Source of the DNA: Kordiimonadales bacterium
Lineage (GTDB): Bacteria; Pseudomonadota; Alphaproteobacteria; Sphingomonadales; Kordiimonadaceae
DNA length: 36,901 nt
Assembly (NCBI GenBank): GCA_015485385.1
Contig: WFTS01000135.1
Coordinates: 1 to 36,901 of the forward strand
Direction: 5' to 3'
Shown here one piece after another: positions 1 to 8,878 of this stretch (position 1 is its first letter; each line of letters begins with the position of its first letter). A model generated the notes under the pieces. The model made no database searches and was not told the DNA's origin. It saw only the letters and a program-made list of their open reading frames with translations. Position numbers and translations under genes: made by a program.

Positions 1-95
1 ACATAAAGGCTTTGTTTGCTCTCAGAATTTATTTGCCCTAACAAACAGCCTAGCTTTAGCTGCAGGACGTCTCCGCCCTCGTGCATACGACCAAG

Positions 96-210
96 ATCGG
101 CCAGCAACAGCAAGACCAGTAACTGCAAGATGGGCCAATTTCCCCCCAAGATGAGCCAGCAACATCAAGGTCGGCCAGTTCCCCCCCAAGAAACGGGCCA
201 GCTCCCCCAA
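96..210. repeat. Degenerate ~20-bp tandem repeat, 3' of the VOC gene
   Basis: About six imperfect units of 15-21 bp starting near 96, 115, 130, 151, 170 and 191. Most contain GGCCAG or GGCCAA, followed by a C-rich stretch and CAAG. The array ends 6 bp before the stop codon of the leftward VOC gene. Units are too short and degenerate, with no spacers, to be CRISPR. The leftward reading frame across it is open but looks like a by-product of the 21-bp periodicity. Nothing else is recognised in 1-216. Confidence 0.6.
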
Positions 211-216
211 TATCTA

Positions 217-615
217 TTAGTAGGTCCAGGCGCGGTTTTGGATCACCACCCGATAGCCGTCTAGATCCTCAAACGTGCGGCCTTCTGCGTCCCAATATGG
301 GTTATAAGCCTGAACATCCTTAAAACCCGCATTTTCCATCCGGTTGCAGACATCTTGCCAATCATATTCATCGGGTACATAAAAAACCAACAGGTTTTCT
401 TCGGTTGGGGCTTTGCCAACAGTGACGCCGTGGTGCTGAGTAAATTCCAGATGGTAAGCATGTTTAGGGTGGCCCAAAAACACACCGTCAAATCCGGCAT
501 GGTTTTCAAAAGCTCCCAAACGCTTAAAGCCAAGTCCCTGTTCATACATCTTGGCAATAGCATGTAAGTTATCCGTGGGCCTAGCCACACGCATAACACA
601 AGAAGGATCGATCAT
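217..615 (-). CDS. VOC (glyoxalase/bleomycin-resistance fold) family protein, YycE-like
   Basis: A 132-residue protein of the vicinal oxygen chelate superfamily. It resembles small single-chain VOC proteins such as Bacillus YycE: an N-terminal VARPTDNL strand, then YEQGLGF, FENHAGFDGVFLG, YHLEFTQH, a NLLVFYVPD strand, NPYWDAEGRTFEDLDGYRVV and a C-terminal IQNRAW. Candidate metal-side residues are the H in YHLEF and the E/D of the FEDLDGYR strand. The substrate cannot be told; the family includes glyoxalases, dioxygenases and resistance proteins. The open frame extends 17 codons further upstream, but the start at 615 gives the family-typical N-terminus. It is divergent from the phosphopantetheinyl transferase gene. 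Confidence 0.85.
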   Translation of the reverse strand: MIDPSCVMRVARPTDNLHAIAKMYEQGLGFKRLGAFENHAGFDGVFLGHPKHAYHLEFTQHHGVTVGKAPTEENLLVFYVPDEYDWQDVCNRMENAGFKDVQAYNPYWDAEGRTFEDLDGYRVVIQNRAWTY

Positions 616-677
616 TTTAATTGCCCATCGTCTCAAAAATGAGCCCCACCGAGGGCATAGTAGCATTTTGTTTCGTT

Positions 678-719
678 AAAGTCGAAAAGAAGATGTGGAA
701 AGTTGAAAAGAAGATTTCA
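678..719. repeat. 21-bp direct tandem duplication
   Basis: Two adjacent copies of a 21-bp A-rich unit (678-698 and 699-719), each beginning AAAGT(C/T)GAAAAGAAGAT. It lies in the roughly 260-bp gap between the divergent VOC and phosphopantetheinyl transferase genes. No convincing promoter is seen around it. Confidence 0.7.
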
Positions 720-876
720 TCCTATCATTGGAAAAAACGACTCGCTTTCAAAGGCTTATCCCTTTTGGCACCACACCGGTGGTTCTGTAAAACAATAGTG
801 ACTTCTTTTATTGCTAAAGCTATGGCATAAAACGAAAATTAGGAACGTGTCACAGGGTGGGTGGCCGTCAAGCAGT

Positions 877-1623
877 GTGGCACTTTGGATGGAAGCAGTA
901 AAATTTAAAGTACGGGCAGCGGATCAAGCCCTTGGCGGACAAGATATTTTATCGCCAGCCGAGCATGACCGTCTCGCAGGAATGCATGAGGGCGCTCGTC
1001 CAGCCTTTGTGACTGCGCGCGCAATGCTGCGGACGGCACTTGGGGATTATATGGGGCTGATGCCCTCGGCTGTTCCGCTGTTGCAAGAGGGCGCGGGCCG
1101 GGTTTTTATCGATGGTTTTGATGATAGTGAACCGCCTTTTTACAGCGTAAGCCACACTGGCGGGGCCGAGGACGGCATTGCCGCTGTTGCGGTGGCCGAA
1201 ACTTGCCCTATCGGAATTGATATTCAGCAGATCGACCCGGCCGTAAACTGGCGGCGCGTGGCCGAACGTCGCTTTCCGGACGCTGAATGGGCGATCCTTT
1301 CTGGCATGCCAGACGAAGAAGGTCGTATGCTGTTTTTCACTCTGTGGGCGATCAAGGAAAGCTTCGTCAAGATGGAAGACGGCAACCTGATGACCTATCT
1401 GCGCGAGGTAGAACTGGATTTTACAGACGGTAATTTGGCGTTGGCGACGCCTACGCCGGGCGGCTGCAGCAAGGCAACAATATTTTTCCATTTTGTGCCA
1501 GAGTTTCAGCTTGCGGTGGCGATGGTGGCTGCGTGTGACATAACCGTTGCTCTGGACTGCGATATTCAAACAAATCAGCGCCGGGCTGACCCGCTGAGCC
1601 ACACTGCAACAGTTGGTGAATAG
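877..1623 (+). CDS. 4'-phosphopantetheinyl transferase, Sfp type
   Basis: Transfers the phosphopantetheine arm of CoA to a conserved serine of acyl- or peptidyl-carrier proteins. Family landmarks occur in order: N-terminal ALWMEAV, the SVSHT segment before the catalytic domain, CPIGIDIQQI with the Mg-binding D of GIDI, FPDAEW, and the signature LWAIKESFVKMEDG (W-x-x-KE-x-x-x-K). The frame is open from a TTG at 811. Homology begins at VALW, so GTG 877 is preferred; ATG 889 is possible and neither has a strong Shine-Dalgarno. No polyketide or peptide synthetase is in view, so the carrier protein is unknown. It precedes rsgA by 12 bp. Confidence 0.87.
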   Translation: MALWMEAVKFKVRAADQALGGQDILSPAEHDRLAGMHEGARPAFVTARAMLRTALGDYMGLMPSAVPLLQEGAGRVFIDGFDDSEPPFYSVSHTGGAEDGIAAVAVAETCPIGIDIQQIDPAVNWRRVAERRFPDAEWAILSGMPDEEGRMLFFTLWAIKESFVKMEDGNLMTYLREVELDFTDGNLALATPTPGGCSKATIFFHFVPEFQLAVAMVAACDITVALDCDIQTNQRRADPLSHTATVGE

Positions 1624-1635
1624 GATGGGCCATCC

Positions 1636-2697
1636 ATGACCTACGCCTTCACCGACTTAGCAGATTTTGGTTGGACAGATTTCTTCCAAAAACAGATTTC
1701 CGCGACTGAGGATGCCGCACGGTTTCCGGCCAAAGTGGTTGAGGTCCACCGGGGGCAAATCCGCGTTGTGGGGCCAGGCTTTGATGCCCTTGTGCCCCCC
1801 TTAAAGGCTGATTTGGACGGTGTAAAAACCATTTCCACCGTCGGGGATTGGTTATTGGTGGATGCAGCGACACACCTGCCTGTGCGCTTGCTTGAACGCG
1901 CAAGCCTGATCCAGCGCCGCGCACCGGGCAGTGACCGCAAGATGCAGTTGATCGCGGCCAATATTGATACGCTGTTTATCGTCACCAGTTGCAACCAAGA
2001 TTTTAACGCCGCGCGGCTGGAACGCTATTTGGTGCTGGCGTCTGAGGCTGGCGTGACGCCGGTTTTGATCCTCACTAAGGCTGATCTATCCGATGATGCC
2101 ACTAATTTTGAAAAGGCTGCTCATATCTTGTTGCCCGGGCTTCGGGTTGAGGTGATCGATGGACGCAGTTCACAGAGCGCACAGGCGCTGGCACCTTACT
2201 GTACCGATGGGCAAACGGTGGCGCTTGTCGGCTCGTCTGGTGTGGGAAAATCAACCCTGATCAACACATTGATGGGGTCTGGGAAGATCGAAACGCAAGG
2301 GATCCGCGAAGACGATGCCAAAGGCAGACACACCACCACGGGCCGCACCTTCTACCGGTTGCCAACGGGCGGTTGGATACTGGATACACCCGGCATAAGG
2401 GGCCTTGATGTAACCGAGGCCGCCGCCGGGTTGGACGATGTATTTTCCGATCTGGCAGACTTGGCGGGCACGTGTAAATTTAGTGATTGCGCCCATGCCA
2501 GCGAACCCGGCTGCGCGGTGCAGCGGGCGATCAAATCGGGGGATTTAGAGCAAAGCCGCTTTAACCGCTGGCAAAAACTGACCGCTGAAGACGCCGCCAA
2601 TACACAAACCATAGCCCAGCGCCACGGCCGCGACCGCGCCTTCGGCAAGAAAATCCGCGCCGCAAAAAAGCACAAAAAACGCTACCGGGACGCGTGA
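1636..2697 (+). CDS. rsgA: Ribosome small-subunit-dependent GTPase A
   Basis: Circularly permuted GTPase that acts in late 30S subunit maturation. An N-terminal OB-fold (about residues 30-100) is followed by the permuted GTPase motifs: G4 as LTKAD (near 146), then G1 as GSSGVGKST (near 199), a TTTGR switch and G3 as DTPGIR (near 250). The C-terminal zinc knuckle is CKFSDCAHASEPGC (near 280-293), and the tail is basic (KKIRAAKKHKKR). The 353-residue length is normal for the family. It is probably co-transcribed with the upstream phosphopantetheinyl transferase gene. Confidence 0.96.
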   Translation: MTYAFTDLADFGWTDFFQKQISATEDAARFPAKVVEVHRGQIRVVGPGFDALVPPLKADLDGVKTISTVGDWLLVDAATHLPVRLLERASLIQRRAPGSDRKMQLIAANIDTLFIVTSCNQDFNAARLERYLVLASEAGVTPVLILTKADLSDDATNFEKAAHILLPGLRVEVIDGRSSQSAQALAPYCTDGQTVALVGSSGVGKSTLINTLMGSGKIETQGIREDDAKGRHTTTGRTFYRLPTGGWILDTPGIRGLDVTEAAAGLDDVFSDLADLAGTCKFSDCAHASEPGCAVQRAIKSGDLEQSRFNRWQKLTAEDAANTQTIAQRHGRDRAFGKKIRAAKKHKKRYRDA

Positions 2698-2760
2698 TAT
2701 GGCTGAGAGAGTGAGCAATTTATCTATTGACAAAAAGTTTCCAAAATGGGAACATTTGCT

Positions 2761-3054
2761 ATGCGGATAATAGCACGCCGGACCTTGGTTGAATTTTCCG
2801 TCAAGCACAGGGATGCGAAAAGTCATCTTGATGCTTGGTGGAAAATGGCGGTAGCAGCCGATTGGGCCACGCCGCAAGATGTTAAAAACGCCCTTCCAAA
2901 ATCTAGCATTGTTGCGGATAATCGGGTGGTTTTTGATATTTGCGGCGGTCATTACCGCTTGGTGATTAAGTTCAACTATCCATACCGGGTGGGCTATGTC
3001 CGATTTATAGGCACGCACAGCGCGTATGATAAAGTTGACGTAACAACCATTTAG
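2761..3054 (+). CDS. higB: HigB-type toxin (type II toxin-antitoxin mRNA interferase)
   Basis: A 97-residue protein matching the HigB toxin family (RelE fold; ribosome-associated mRNA cleavage). Landmarks are MRIIARRTLVEF at the start, HRDAKSHLDAWW, ADWATPQDVKNALP, NRVVFDICGGHYRLVIKFNYP and the near-invariant C-terminal IGTHSAYDKVDVTT. The frame is open from 2746, but ATG 2761 gives the family start and has GGGAA about 8 bp upstream. Toxin comes first and antitoxin second, 17 bp apart, the usual higBA order. Confidence 0.92.
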   Translation: MRIIARRTLVEFSVKHRDAKSHLDAWWKMAVAADWATPQDVKNALPKSSIVADNRVVFDICGGHYRLVIKFNYPYRVGYVRFIGTHSAYDKVDVTTI

Positions 3055-3071
3055 GCGCGTAGGAGCACACT

Positions 3072-3425
3072 ATGGTGACCGTAAATCCAATTCGAGATAA
3101 TGTGTCTTATGAGGCGGCGCTGTTGCGTCTTGAAGCTTTGATGGATGCGGAGTTTGGCACACCTGACGGCGACGAACTTGATGTGCTGGCAACCCTAGTA
3201 GCAGCATACGAAGAAAGTCGCTATCCGCTTGATGCCCCGTCAGCGCTGGGGGCCATAGAATTTATCATGGACCAAAAAGGCTATAGGCAGAAAGATTTCG
3301 CAGCCCTGATAGGCAAGGCGCGTGCGTCGGAAATACTCAGCAAAAAACGCGGCCTTTCAATGAAGCAAGCGCAAACCCTACATAAAGAATGGGGCGTGCC
3401 CGCAGAGGCGTTGCTGGCAGGGTAA
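3072..3425 (+). CDS. higA: HigA-type antitoxin, HTH regulator
   Basis: A 117-residue partner of HigB. The N-terminal half is acidic and helical (YEAALLRLEALMDAEFG, then LATLVAAYEESRYPLD). The C-terminal half is an XRE-like helix-turn-helix: MDQKGYRQKDFAALIGKA, then SEILSKKRGLSMKQAQTLHK and the closing GVPAEALL. This form neutralises HigB and usually represses its own operon through the HTH domain. AGGAG lies upstream of ATG 3072. It is convergent with the SUFU-domain gene. Confidence 0.92.
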   Translation: MVTVNPIRDNVSYEAALLRLEALMDAEFGTPDGDELDVLATLVAAYEESRYPLDAPSALGAIEFIMDQKGYRQKDFAALIGKARASEILSKKRGLSMKQAQTLHKEWGVPAEALLAG

Positions 3426-3464
3426 GTATGCAAACGCAGATTTTAGTTGCAGAAATTGATGGGC

Positions 3465-4190
3465 CTAAACCACGCTCGGCCTGCCCGTATCAATCGGCCC
3501 TTGATGACCGGCCTCTGCTAATTTTTCGGCGAGGATTTGTCGGCCTTCACGCTCGGCCAAGTCGGCCTCTGCATCCGTGATGGCGACCATTTGCAACAGT
3601 TCCACTTTGCCTGTCACTAAGCTGAAATCGCGGGTGGCGCTTGCGGGTTCTAGTGCGATGAAATTTGTCAAGGCGCAGTTATCTTCACCGTTTACTGGCA
3701 CCCCTAAGCGCACGATACTGCCGACGCTTAGGTCGCTTTGATCTTTATAGTGGCCAGCCGCGATCAGCAGGTTATAGGCCATCAGGCGCGCTAATTTATC
3801 TGCGGCCCATGCCTCGCGTAGGGGGGTCTCTAGGATGAACTCCACCCCAAGGCCCGACCATTCGTCAACCGCACTGTCAAAGGCGTTCGACAGGCCGCTG
3901 GTGGCGTAAAGCCACGATTGGCGCGTCTCTGTTGGTGGGAAGGTCATTATACTGTGGTGCAGCCAGAAAGGATGGACAGAATTACGGTCAAAATCTTGTT
4001 TGAATATATCTTCTGTCAGGCAGACGGGCGCTGCGTCGGGTCTGCCGAATAGGCTAGGGTAAAAGCTTTCCTCGCGCTGCTGCCAACCGATGTGCAGTAA
4101 GCTTTCGGCCTCATGTTCAGCGCTTGCATTGTCGCGTACGGGCGTCCCAAACAGGATAGTTTTCAGGGTATCAAAGATCGATCCAGCCAT
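3465..4190 (-). CDS. Suppressor-of-fused (SUFU) domain protein
   Basis: A 241-residue cytoplasmic protein with no signal peptide. The central section WLYATSGLSNAF, then DEWSGLGVEFILETP and LARLMAYNLL, matches the bacterial Suppressor of fused domain. That domain is named after an animal Hedgehog-pathway regulator and is widespread in bacteria, where some members act as immunity proteins to secreted toxins. No cognate toxin is visible here. The C-terminus is charged and helical (TDAEADLAEREGRQILAEKL). The gene is convergent with higA and divergent from kdsA across about 200 bp. Confidence 0.75.
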   Translation of the reverse strand: MAGSIFDTLKTILFGTPVRDNASAEHEAESLLHIGWQQREESFYPSLFGRPDAAPVCLTEDIFKQDFDRNSVHPFWLHHSIMTFPPTETRQSWLYATSGLSNAFDSAVDEWSGLGVEFILETPLREAWAADKLARLMAYNLLIAAGHYKDQSDLSVGSIVRLGVPVNGEDNCALTNFIALEPASATRDFSLVTGKVELLQMVAITDAEADLAEREGRQILAEKLAEAGHQGPIDTGRPSVV

Positions 4191-4352
4191 AAGTTCTCAG
4201 CCTGTTGGTGTGTTGCTAAATTGCGGCGCATCTGCGTCATAGCAGTTGGTTAAGCCTTGCTCAATCGCAATCGGCGCTTGCGCTTTTGGCGTTGATTCAG
4301 TAGCGAAGAAGGCAAGAGCGCAACATAGGTGTGCTGAGGGATCGCACCATGA

Positions 4353-5252
<900 letters not shown>

Positions 5253-5254
5253 GC

Positions 5255-5773
5255 ATGATGGCGCTGCGGCTTTTCGCTCTTGATGTGGACGGCGTTCTAA
5301 CGGACGGCTCGATGCTGTATGATGCAGATGGTGAGGCCCTGAAGGTTTTTCATGCTCATGATGGTTTGGGGCTGGTTTTGTTGCGTAGGCTGGGGTTTGA
5401 GATCGCGGTGATTTCAGGCCGGGATAGCGCGGCATTAAAAGCCCGCCTTGATGATCTGGGTATCCGTCATAGACGATTGAAATGCAGCGACAAGGTCGCG
5501 GCGCTGGCTGATATTTGCGAAGATATTGGTTGCTCGTCTTCTGAGGCGGTATTTATGGGCGATGATCTGATTGATCTGGACGTGATGCAAGCCGCTGGGC
5601 TTTCACTTGCGCCCGCGAACGCGGTGGCGGCTGTCAAAGATGCGGCAGATCATGTGACCACGGCCTCAGGCGGGAAAGGGGCGGTTCGCGAAGCGTGCGA
5701 ACTTTTAGCCGAAAAAATGGGCGGCTCGCTTGAAGATATGGCGCGCGGCGTGAAACGGACTTTGGTTCAGTGA
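5255..5773 (+). CDS. kdsC: KDO-8-phosphate phosphatase (HAD family)
   Basis: Removes the phosphate from KDO-8-phosphate. It is a C0-type HAD hydrolase of 172 residues: motif I LDVDGVLTDG near the N-terminus (nucleophile and acid/base aspartates), FHAHDGLGLVLL, motif II VISGRDS, the lysine in KCSDKVAAL and motif IV FMGDDLIDLDVM. ATG 5255 is favoured, with ATG 5258 also possible; GACGGAG within the end of kdsA can serve as ribosome binding site. The gene overlaps kdsB by 4 bp (GTGA), so translation is probably coupled. Confidence 0.95.
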   Translation: MMALRLFALDVDGVLTDGSMLYDADGEALKVFHAHDGLGLVLLRRLGFEIAVISGRDSAALKARLDDLGIRHRRLKCSDKVAALADICEDIGCSSSEAVFMGDDLIDLDVMQAAGLSLAPANAVAAVKDAADHVTTASGGKGAVREACELLAEKMGGSLEDMARGVKRTLVQ

Positions 5774-6576
5774 CAGACGCTATTCCAATTAAAATTGTTA
5801 TTCCGGCGCGCTATGCCTCAAGCCGTCTGCCCGGCAAGCCGCTTGCGGATATTGCAGGCAAGCCCATGCTTCAGCATGTGTATGAGCGCGCGCTTGAGGC
5901 TAAAAATACGCGGGATGACATAGTGATTGCAGCAGATGATGACCGTATCATTTCGGCTGCGAAAGGGTTTGGCGCACAGGTTGTGAAAACCAGTGACACG
6001 CACCAAAGCGGCACTGACCGCATCGCTGAGGTGGCATCGCTTATGGGGTGGGGCGATAACGAAATTGTGGTGAACTTGCAAGGGGACGAGCCTTTGATGC
6101 CACCTGCATTTGTACGGTTGGCGGGGGAGGCTTTGGCCCAAAATCCAACCGCCGACATGGCAACAGCCAGCTGTGCTATTACCAACCCTGAGGATGTAAG
6201 CAACCCCAATGTGGTAAAGCTGGTAACCCGAGAGGACGGAACCGCGCTTTATTTTTCCCGTGCGGCTATTCCGTTTGATCGCACTGGCTCGGCGCAAGGG
6301 TCTGGCCCCAGTGCTCAAGCGGATTTGGTTGATATGTCGCGGTATGACTATCAGCGGCACTTGGGGCTTTATGCTTACCGTGTGAAAACGCTGGCGTTGC
6401 TTGCAAGCTTGCCGCCTGATCCTCTTGAATTATTAGAGGGACTAGAGCAATTGCGCGCCCTTTCTGCGGGTTTGAAAATTCATGTGACAAAAGTGGCCGA
6501 GGCCCCGCCGCACGGGGTCGATACACCTGCTGATTTAAAAGCCGTTCGCAACGCCTTGGGGCATTTCCATGAATGA
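5770..6576 (+). CDS. kdsB: CMP-KDO synthetase (3-deoxy-manno-octulosonate cytidylyltransferase)
   Basis: Activates KDO with CTP to CMP-KDO, the donor for KpsC and KpsS (and for lipid A). A Rossmann-like nucleotidyltransferase of 268 residues. The N-terminal IKIVIPARYASSRLPGKPL binds the nucleotide. Also visible are NLQGDEPLMPP, TALYFSRAAIPFDR, RHLGLYAYR and ELLEGLEQLRAL. The start is GTG at 5770, overlapping the kdsC stop. The end overlaps kpsC by 8 bp. Confidence 0.95.
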   Translation: MTDAIPIKIVIPARYASSRLPGKPLADIAGKPMLQHVYERALEAKNTRDDIVIAADDDRIISAAKGFGAQVVKTSDTHQSGTDRIAEVASLMGWGDNEIVVNLQGDEPLMPPAFVRLAGEALAQNPTADMATASCAITNPEDVSNPNVVKLVTREDGTALYFSRAAIPFDRTGSAQGSGPSAQADLVDMSRYDYQRHLGLYAYRVKTLALLASLPPDPLELLEGLEQLRALSAGLKIHVTKVAEAPPHGVDTPADLKAVRNALGHFHE

Positions 6577-8815
6577 GCCAAACCCTTCAACAAAGCAGAA
6601 ACTTGGCCGTGCCTTTACGAACTCGCGCGGGATAGCCGGTGACAATTTATTGCCCGCCTTGCTGGGGCGCCGGATCAAATATGGCCTGAAGGGCGCGGAA
6701 GCGGGGATTGGCCCAGAAGTGGGAGGCGGCCCAGAAGTGGGAGGCGACACAGAAGCGGGGGGCGGCACAGATGTTGGTGCAAATGCAGCAGCCAGCCCAA
6801 CAGAAAGCGCCAAAGCGAACCCAATAGCACAATCCAAAGCAGGCCCACATGTCGAGGATGTCATCATAGGATGGGGTCAGAAGGATAATACGCAAAAAGC
6901 CCGTGATTATGCGGCACGCAAAAAGCTGCCTTACTGGCGGCTTGAAGATGGTTTTTTGGGCTATCTAAGCCACCCAAGCCTTGATAAACGGCGTCTATCT
7001 TTGGTGGTGGATGCCTCTGGTATTTATTATGATGCCCACTCGCCAAGCGACTTAGAGAATATGCTCAATCGCGATAATTGGATAACGCCTGAATTGCTTG
7101 CCCGCGCCGAGGCGGCCATGGCGCGTATCCGACGCTGGCGCTTGTCGAAATATAATCATGCGCCGTTTGATCTGTCAGCTAAGCTTCAGGAAAAGCTCGC
7201 GGCATATAAAGGCCCCAAGGTTTTGCTGGTGGACCAAACCCACGGTGACAAATCGATCCAAGACGGCATGGCGTCCGATGATATGTTCCAGACAATGCTT
7301 GAGGATGCTTTGGCGGAAAACCCCACAGCCCTTGTGATCGTGAAGGTACATCCTGATGTGCTGGCTGGTACAAAACGCGGGCATTTCAGTGTTTCACAAA
7401 GCCATGACCGTATTTTGTATGTCGCTGAGGAAGCCACACCGCAGGCCCTTTTGGAAAAGGTGGATCAGGTGTATGTGGTTACCAGCCAAATGGGACTTGA
7501 GGGCCTAATTGCGGGCAAAAAAGTAACCTGCTACGGCCTGCCATTTTATGCAGGTTGGGGGCTAACCCACGATAAACAGCTATGCGAGGCGCGCATTGCA
7601 AACCGCACGCTCGCGGAATTGTTTGCGGCCTCTTATATGCTCTATACGCGCTATGTGGATCCGTTCACCGGCCAACGAGTTGAAATTGAACGCATCCTCG
7701 ACCTGCTTGTCGCGGAACGTCAGATGAAACGGCCAAAGGCCACACGGGTTTTAGCGGTTGGCTTTAGCCTGTGGAAACGTGGGTTTTTGCCTGAATTTTT
7801 TCACGGATTTTTTAGATCACCTGCGCGTGAGACAAAATTTATCGCCCCTACAGCCACGGCCACCATAGACTATAGGCCCGGTGACAGCCTTGTTGTTTGG
7901 GGCCGTAAGCATGAGGCCGAGACGAAAGGCGTGCCAGACCATATTCCGGTGTGGCATATGGAAGATGGCTTTTTGCGCTCGGTAGGATTAGGGAGCGACC
8001 TACGCCGGCCTTCATCCTTGGTTTTTGATCAAACCGGCATTTATTATGATGGCCCTCTTCCAAGCGATTTAGAGGCATTTCTGGCTAGTCATGCCTTTGA
8101 TCACTATGATATTGAGCGCGGAAAAGCCCTGCGAGAGCAAATCCTGAAAGCCAAGGTCAGCAAATATAATGTTGGCGAAAAAGGTGGGTTAGATTTCAAA
8201 ACGCGGGCTACGGGGCGTGAAATTATACTGGTGCCGGGCCAAGTGGAAGATGATGCCAGTATCTTGCTTGGCTCGCCAAATGTTAAGACAAACGCAGCGC
8301 TTTTAGCGGCGGTACGCGATGCGGCGCCTGATGCCTATTTGATCTATAAACCCCACCCGGATGTGGTAAGCGGCAACCGTAAAGGCGCCGTGGCGCAAAC
8401 GGTGCTGGATTACTGCGTGAATGATCTGGTGATAGACGCGGATATTATCGACGTTCTGGACGCAGTGGACGCTGTTCACACCATGACCAGCCTCACAGGG
8501 TTTGAGGCCCTGATGCGCGGCAAAAAGGTAACCACCCACGGTATGCCCTTTTATGCGGGCTGGGGTTTGACAACCGATATGTGTGATCTGCCAAGGCGCG
8601 GCAAAAGCCTAAGCGTGGACGCCTTGGTGTACGGAGTGCTGTGTGTTTATGCGCGCTATGTTAGCTGGCCCGGTGGCACAAGCACCAGCCCCGAAGCGAT
8701 CGTGGCAGAGATTGCCGCCAGCGCTAAATCCTCAAAGATTAAGGGCGGTCCCTTAGCCCCGATCACCCGGCTTGGCCGTAAAGCTCTTTATCTGGCGCAA
8801 GCGCTTAGGCGCTAG
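6569..8815 (+). CDS. kpsC: Capsule beta-KDO transferase KpsC, dual-module, with a repeat-bearing N-terminal linker
   Basis: Extends the poly-beta-KDO linker that joins group 2 capsules to a phospholipid. Two related glycosyltransferase modules are visible. Module 1 (about residues 90-375) has WRLEDGFLGYLSHP, SGIYYDAHSPSDLE, VKVHPDV and PFYAGWGLT. Module 2 (about 385-730) has HMEDGFLRSVGLGSDLRRP, TGIYYDGPLPSDLE, YKPHPDV and again PFYAGWGLT. This tandem layout is typical of KpsC. At 748 residues it is longer than the roughly 675 residues of E. coli KpsC. Much of the excess is a Gly/Glu/Ala-rich stretch at about residues 40-90, built partly from five six-residue repeats. The alternating beta-2,4/beta-2,7 specificity is family knowledge, not seen here. 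Confidence 0.94.
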   Translation: MNEPNPSTKQKLGRAFTNSRGIAGDNLLPALLGRRIKYGLKGAEAGIGPEVGGGPEVGGDTEAGGGTDVGANAAASPTESAKANPIAQSKAGPHVEDVIIGWGQKDNTQKARDYAARKKLPYWRLEDGFLGYLSHPSLDKRRLSLVVDASGIYYDAHSPSDLENMLNRDNWITPELLARAEAAMARIRRWRLSKYNHAPFDLSAKLQEKLAAYKGPKVLLVDQTHGDKSIQDGMASDDMFQTMLEDALAENPTALVIVKVHPDVLAGTKRGHFSVSQSHDRILYVAEEATPQALLEKVDQVYVVTSQMGLEGLIAGKKVTCYGLPFYAGWGLTHDKQLCEARIANRTLAELFAASYMLYTRYVDPFTGQRVEIERILDLLVAERQMKRPKATRVLAVGFSLWKRGFLPEFFHGFFRSPARETKFIAPTATATIDYRPGDSLVVWGRKHEAETKGVPDHIPVWHMEDGFLRSVGLGSDLRRPSSLVFDQTGIYYDGPLPSDLEAFLASHAFDHYDIERGKALREQILKAKVSKYNVGEKGGLDFKTRATGREIILVPGQVEDDASILLGSPNVKTNAALLAAVRDAAPDAYLIYKPHPDVVSGNRKGAVAQTVLDYCVNDLVIDADIIDVLDAVDAVHTMTSLTGFEALMRGKKVTTHGMPFYAGWGLTTDMCDLPRRGKSLSVDALVYGVLCVYARYVSWPGGTSTSPEAIVAEIAASAKSSKIKGGPLAPITRLGRKALYLAQALRR
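6692..6781 (+). repeat. Five 18-bp in-frame tandem units inside kpsC
   Basis: Units at 6692, 6710, 6728, 6746 and 6764. Units two and three are identical; the others differ by several bases. They encode the six-residue pattern (G/D)-x-(E/D)-(V/A)-G-(G/I/A) five times (KpsC residues 42-71), upstream of the first glycosyltransferase module. Confidence 0.9.
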
Positions 8816-8878
8816 GCGTTGGGGCGCTAGGGATAGGATGGTAGGCGTGAGACGCTAAGGCTAGGACGCTCGGTCCTA
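8800..8878. repeat. Degenerate GACGCTAGG-like repeats between convergent genes, with terminal hairpin
   Basis: Between the stops of kpsC and the leftward sulfotransferase gene, variants of G(G/A)CGCTA(A/G)G recur six or so times at irregular spacing. The kpsC stop codon TAG itself lies inside one copy (GCGCTAGG). At the distal end TAGGAC-GCTCG-GTCCTA (8862-8878) forms a 6-bp stem that includes the sulfotransferase stop codon. It could act as a weak bidirectional terminator but has no T-tract. Confidence 0.5.

Noticed and set aside
22-210. Small leftward open frame in the repeat region downstream of the VOC gene
   Set aside because: Its apparent seven-residue pattern is explained by a ~21-bp DNA repeat; no ribosome binding site or family resemblance.
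949-1602. Leftward 217-codon open frame opposite the phosphopantetheinyl transferase gene
   Set aside because: No family motifs, while the rightward strand carries all landmarks of an Sfp-type enzyme.
2761-3425. Mobile element around the higBA pair
   Set aside because: No transposase, integrase, inverted repeats or tRNA-like attachment site is visible near the pair.
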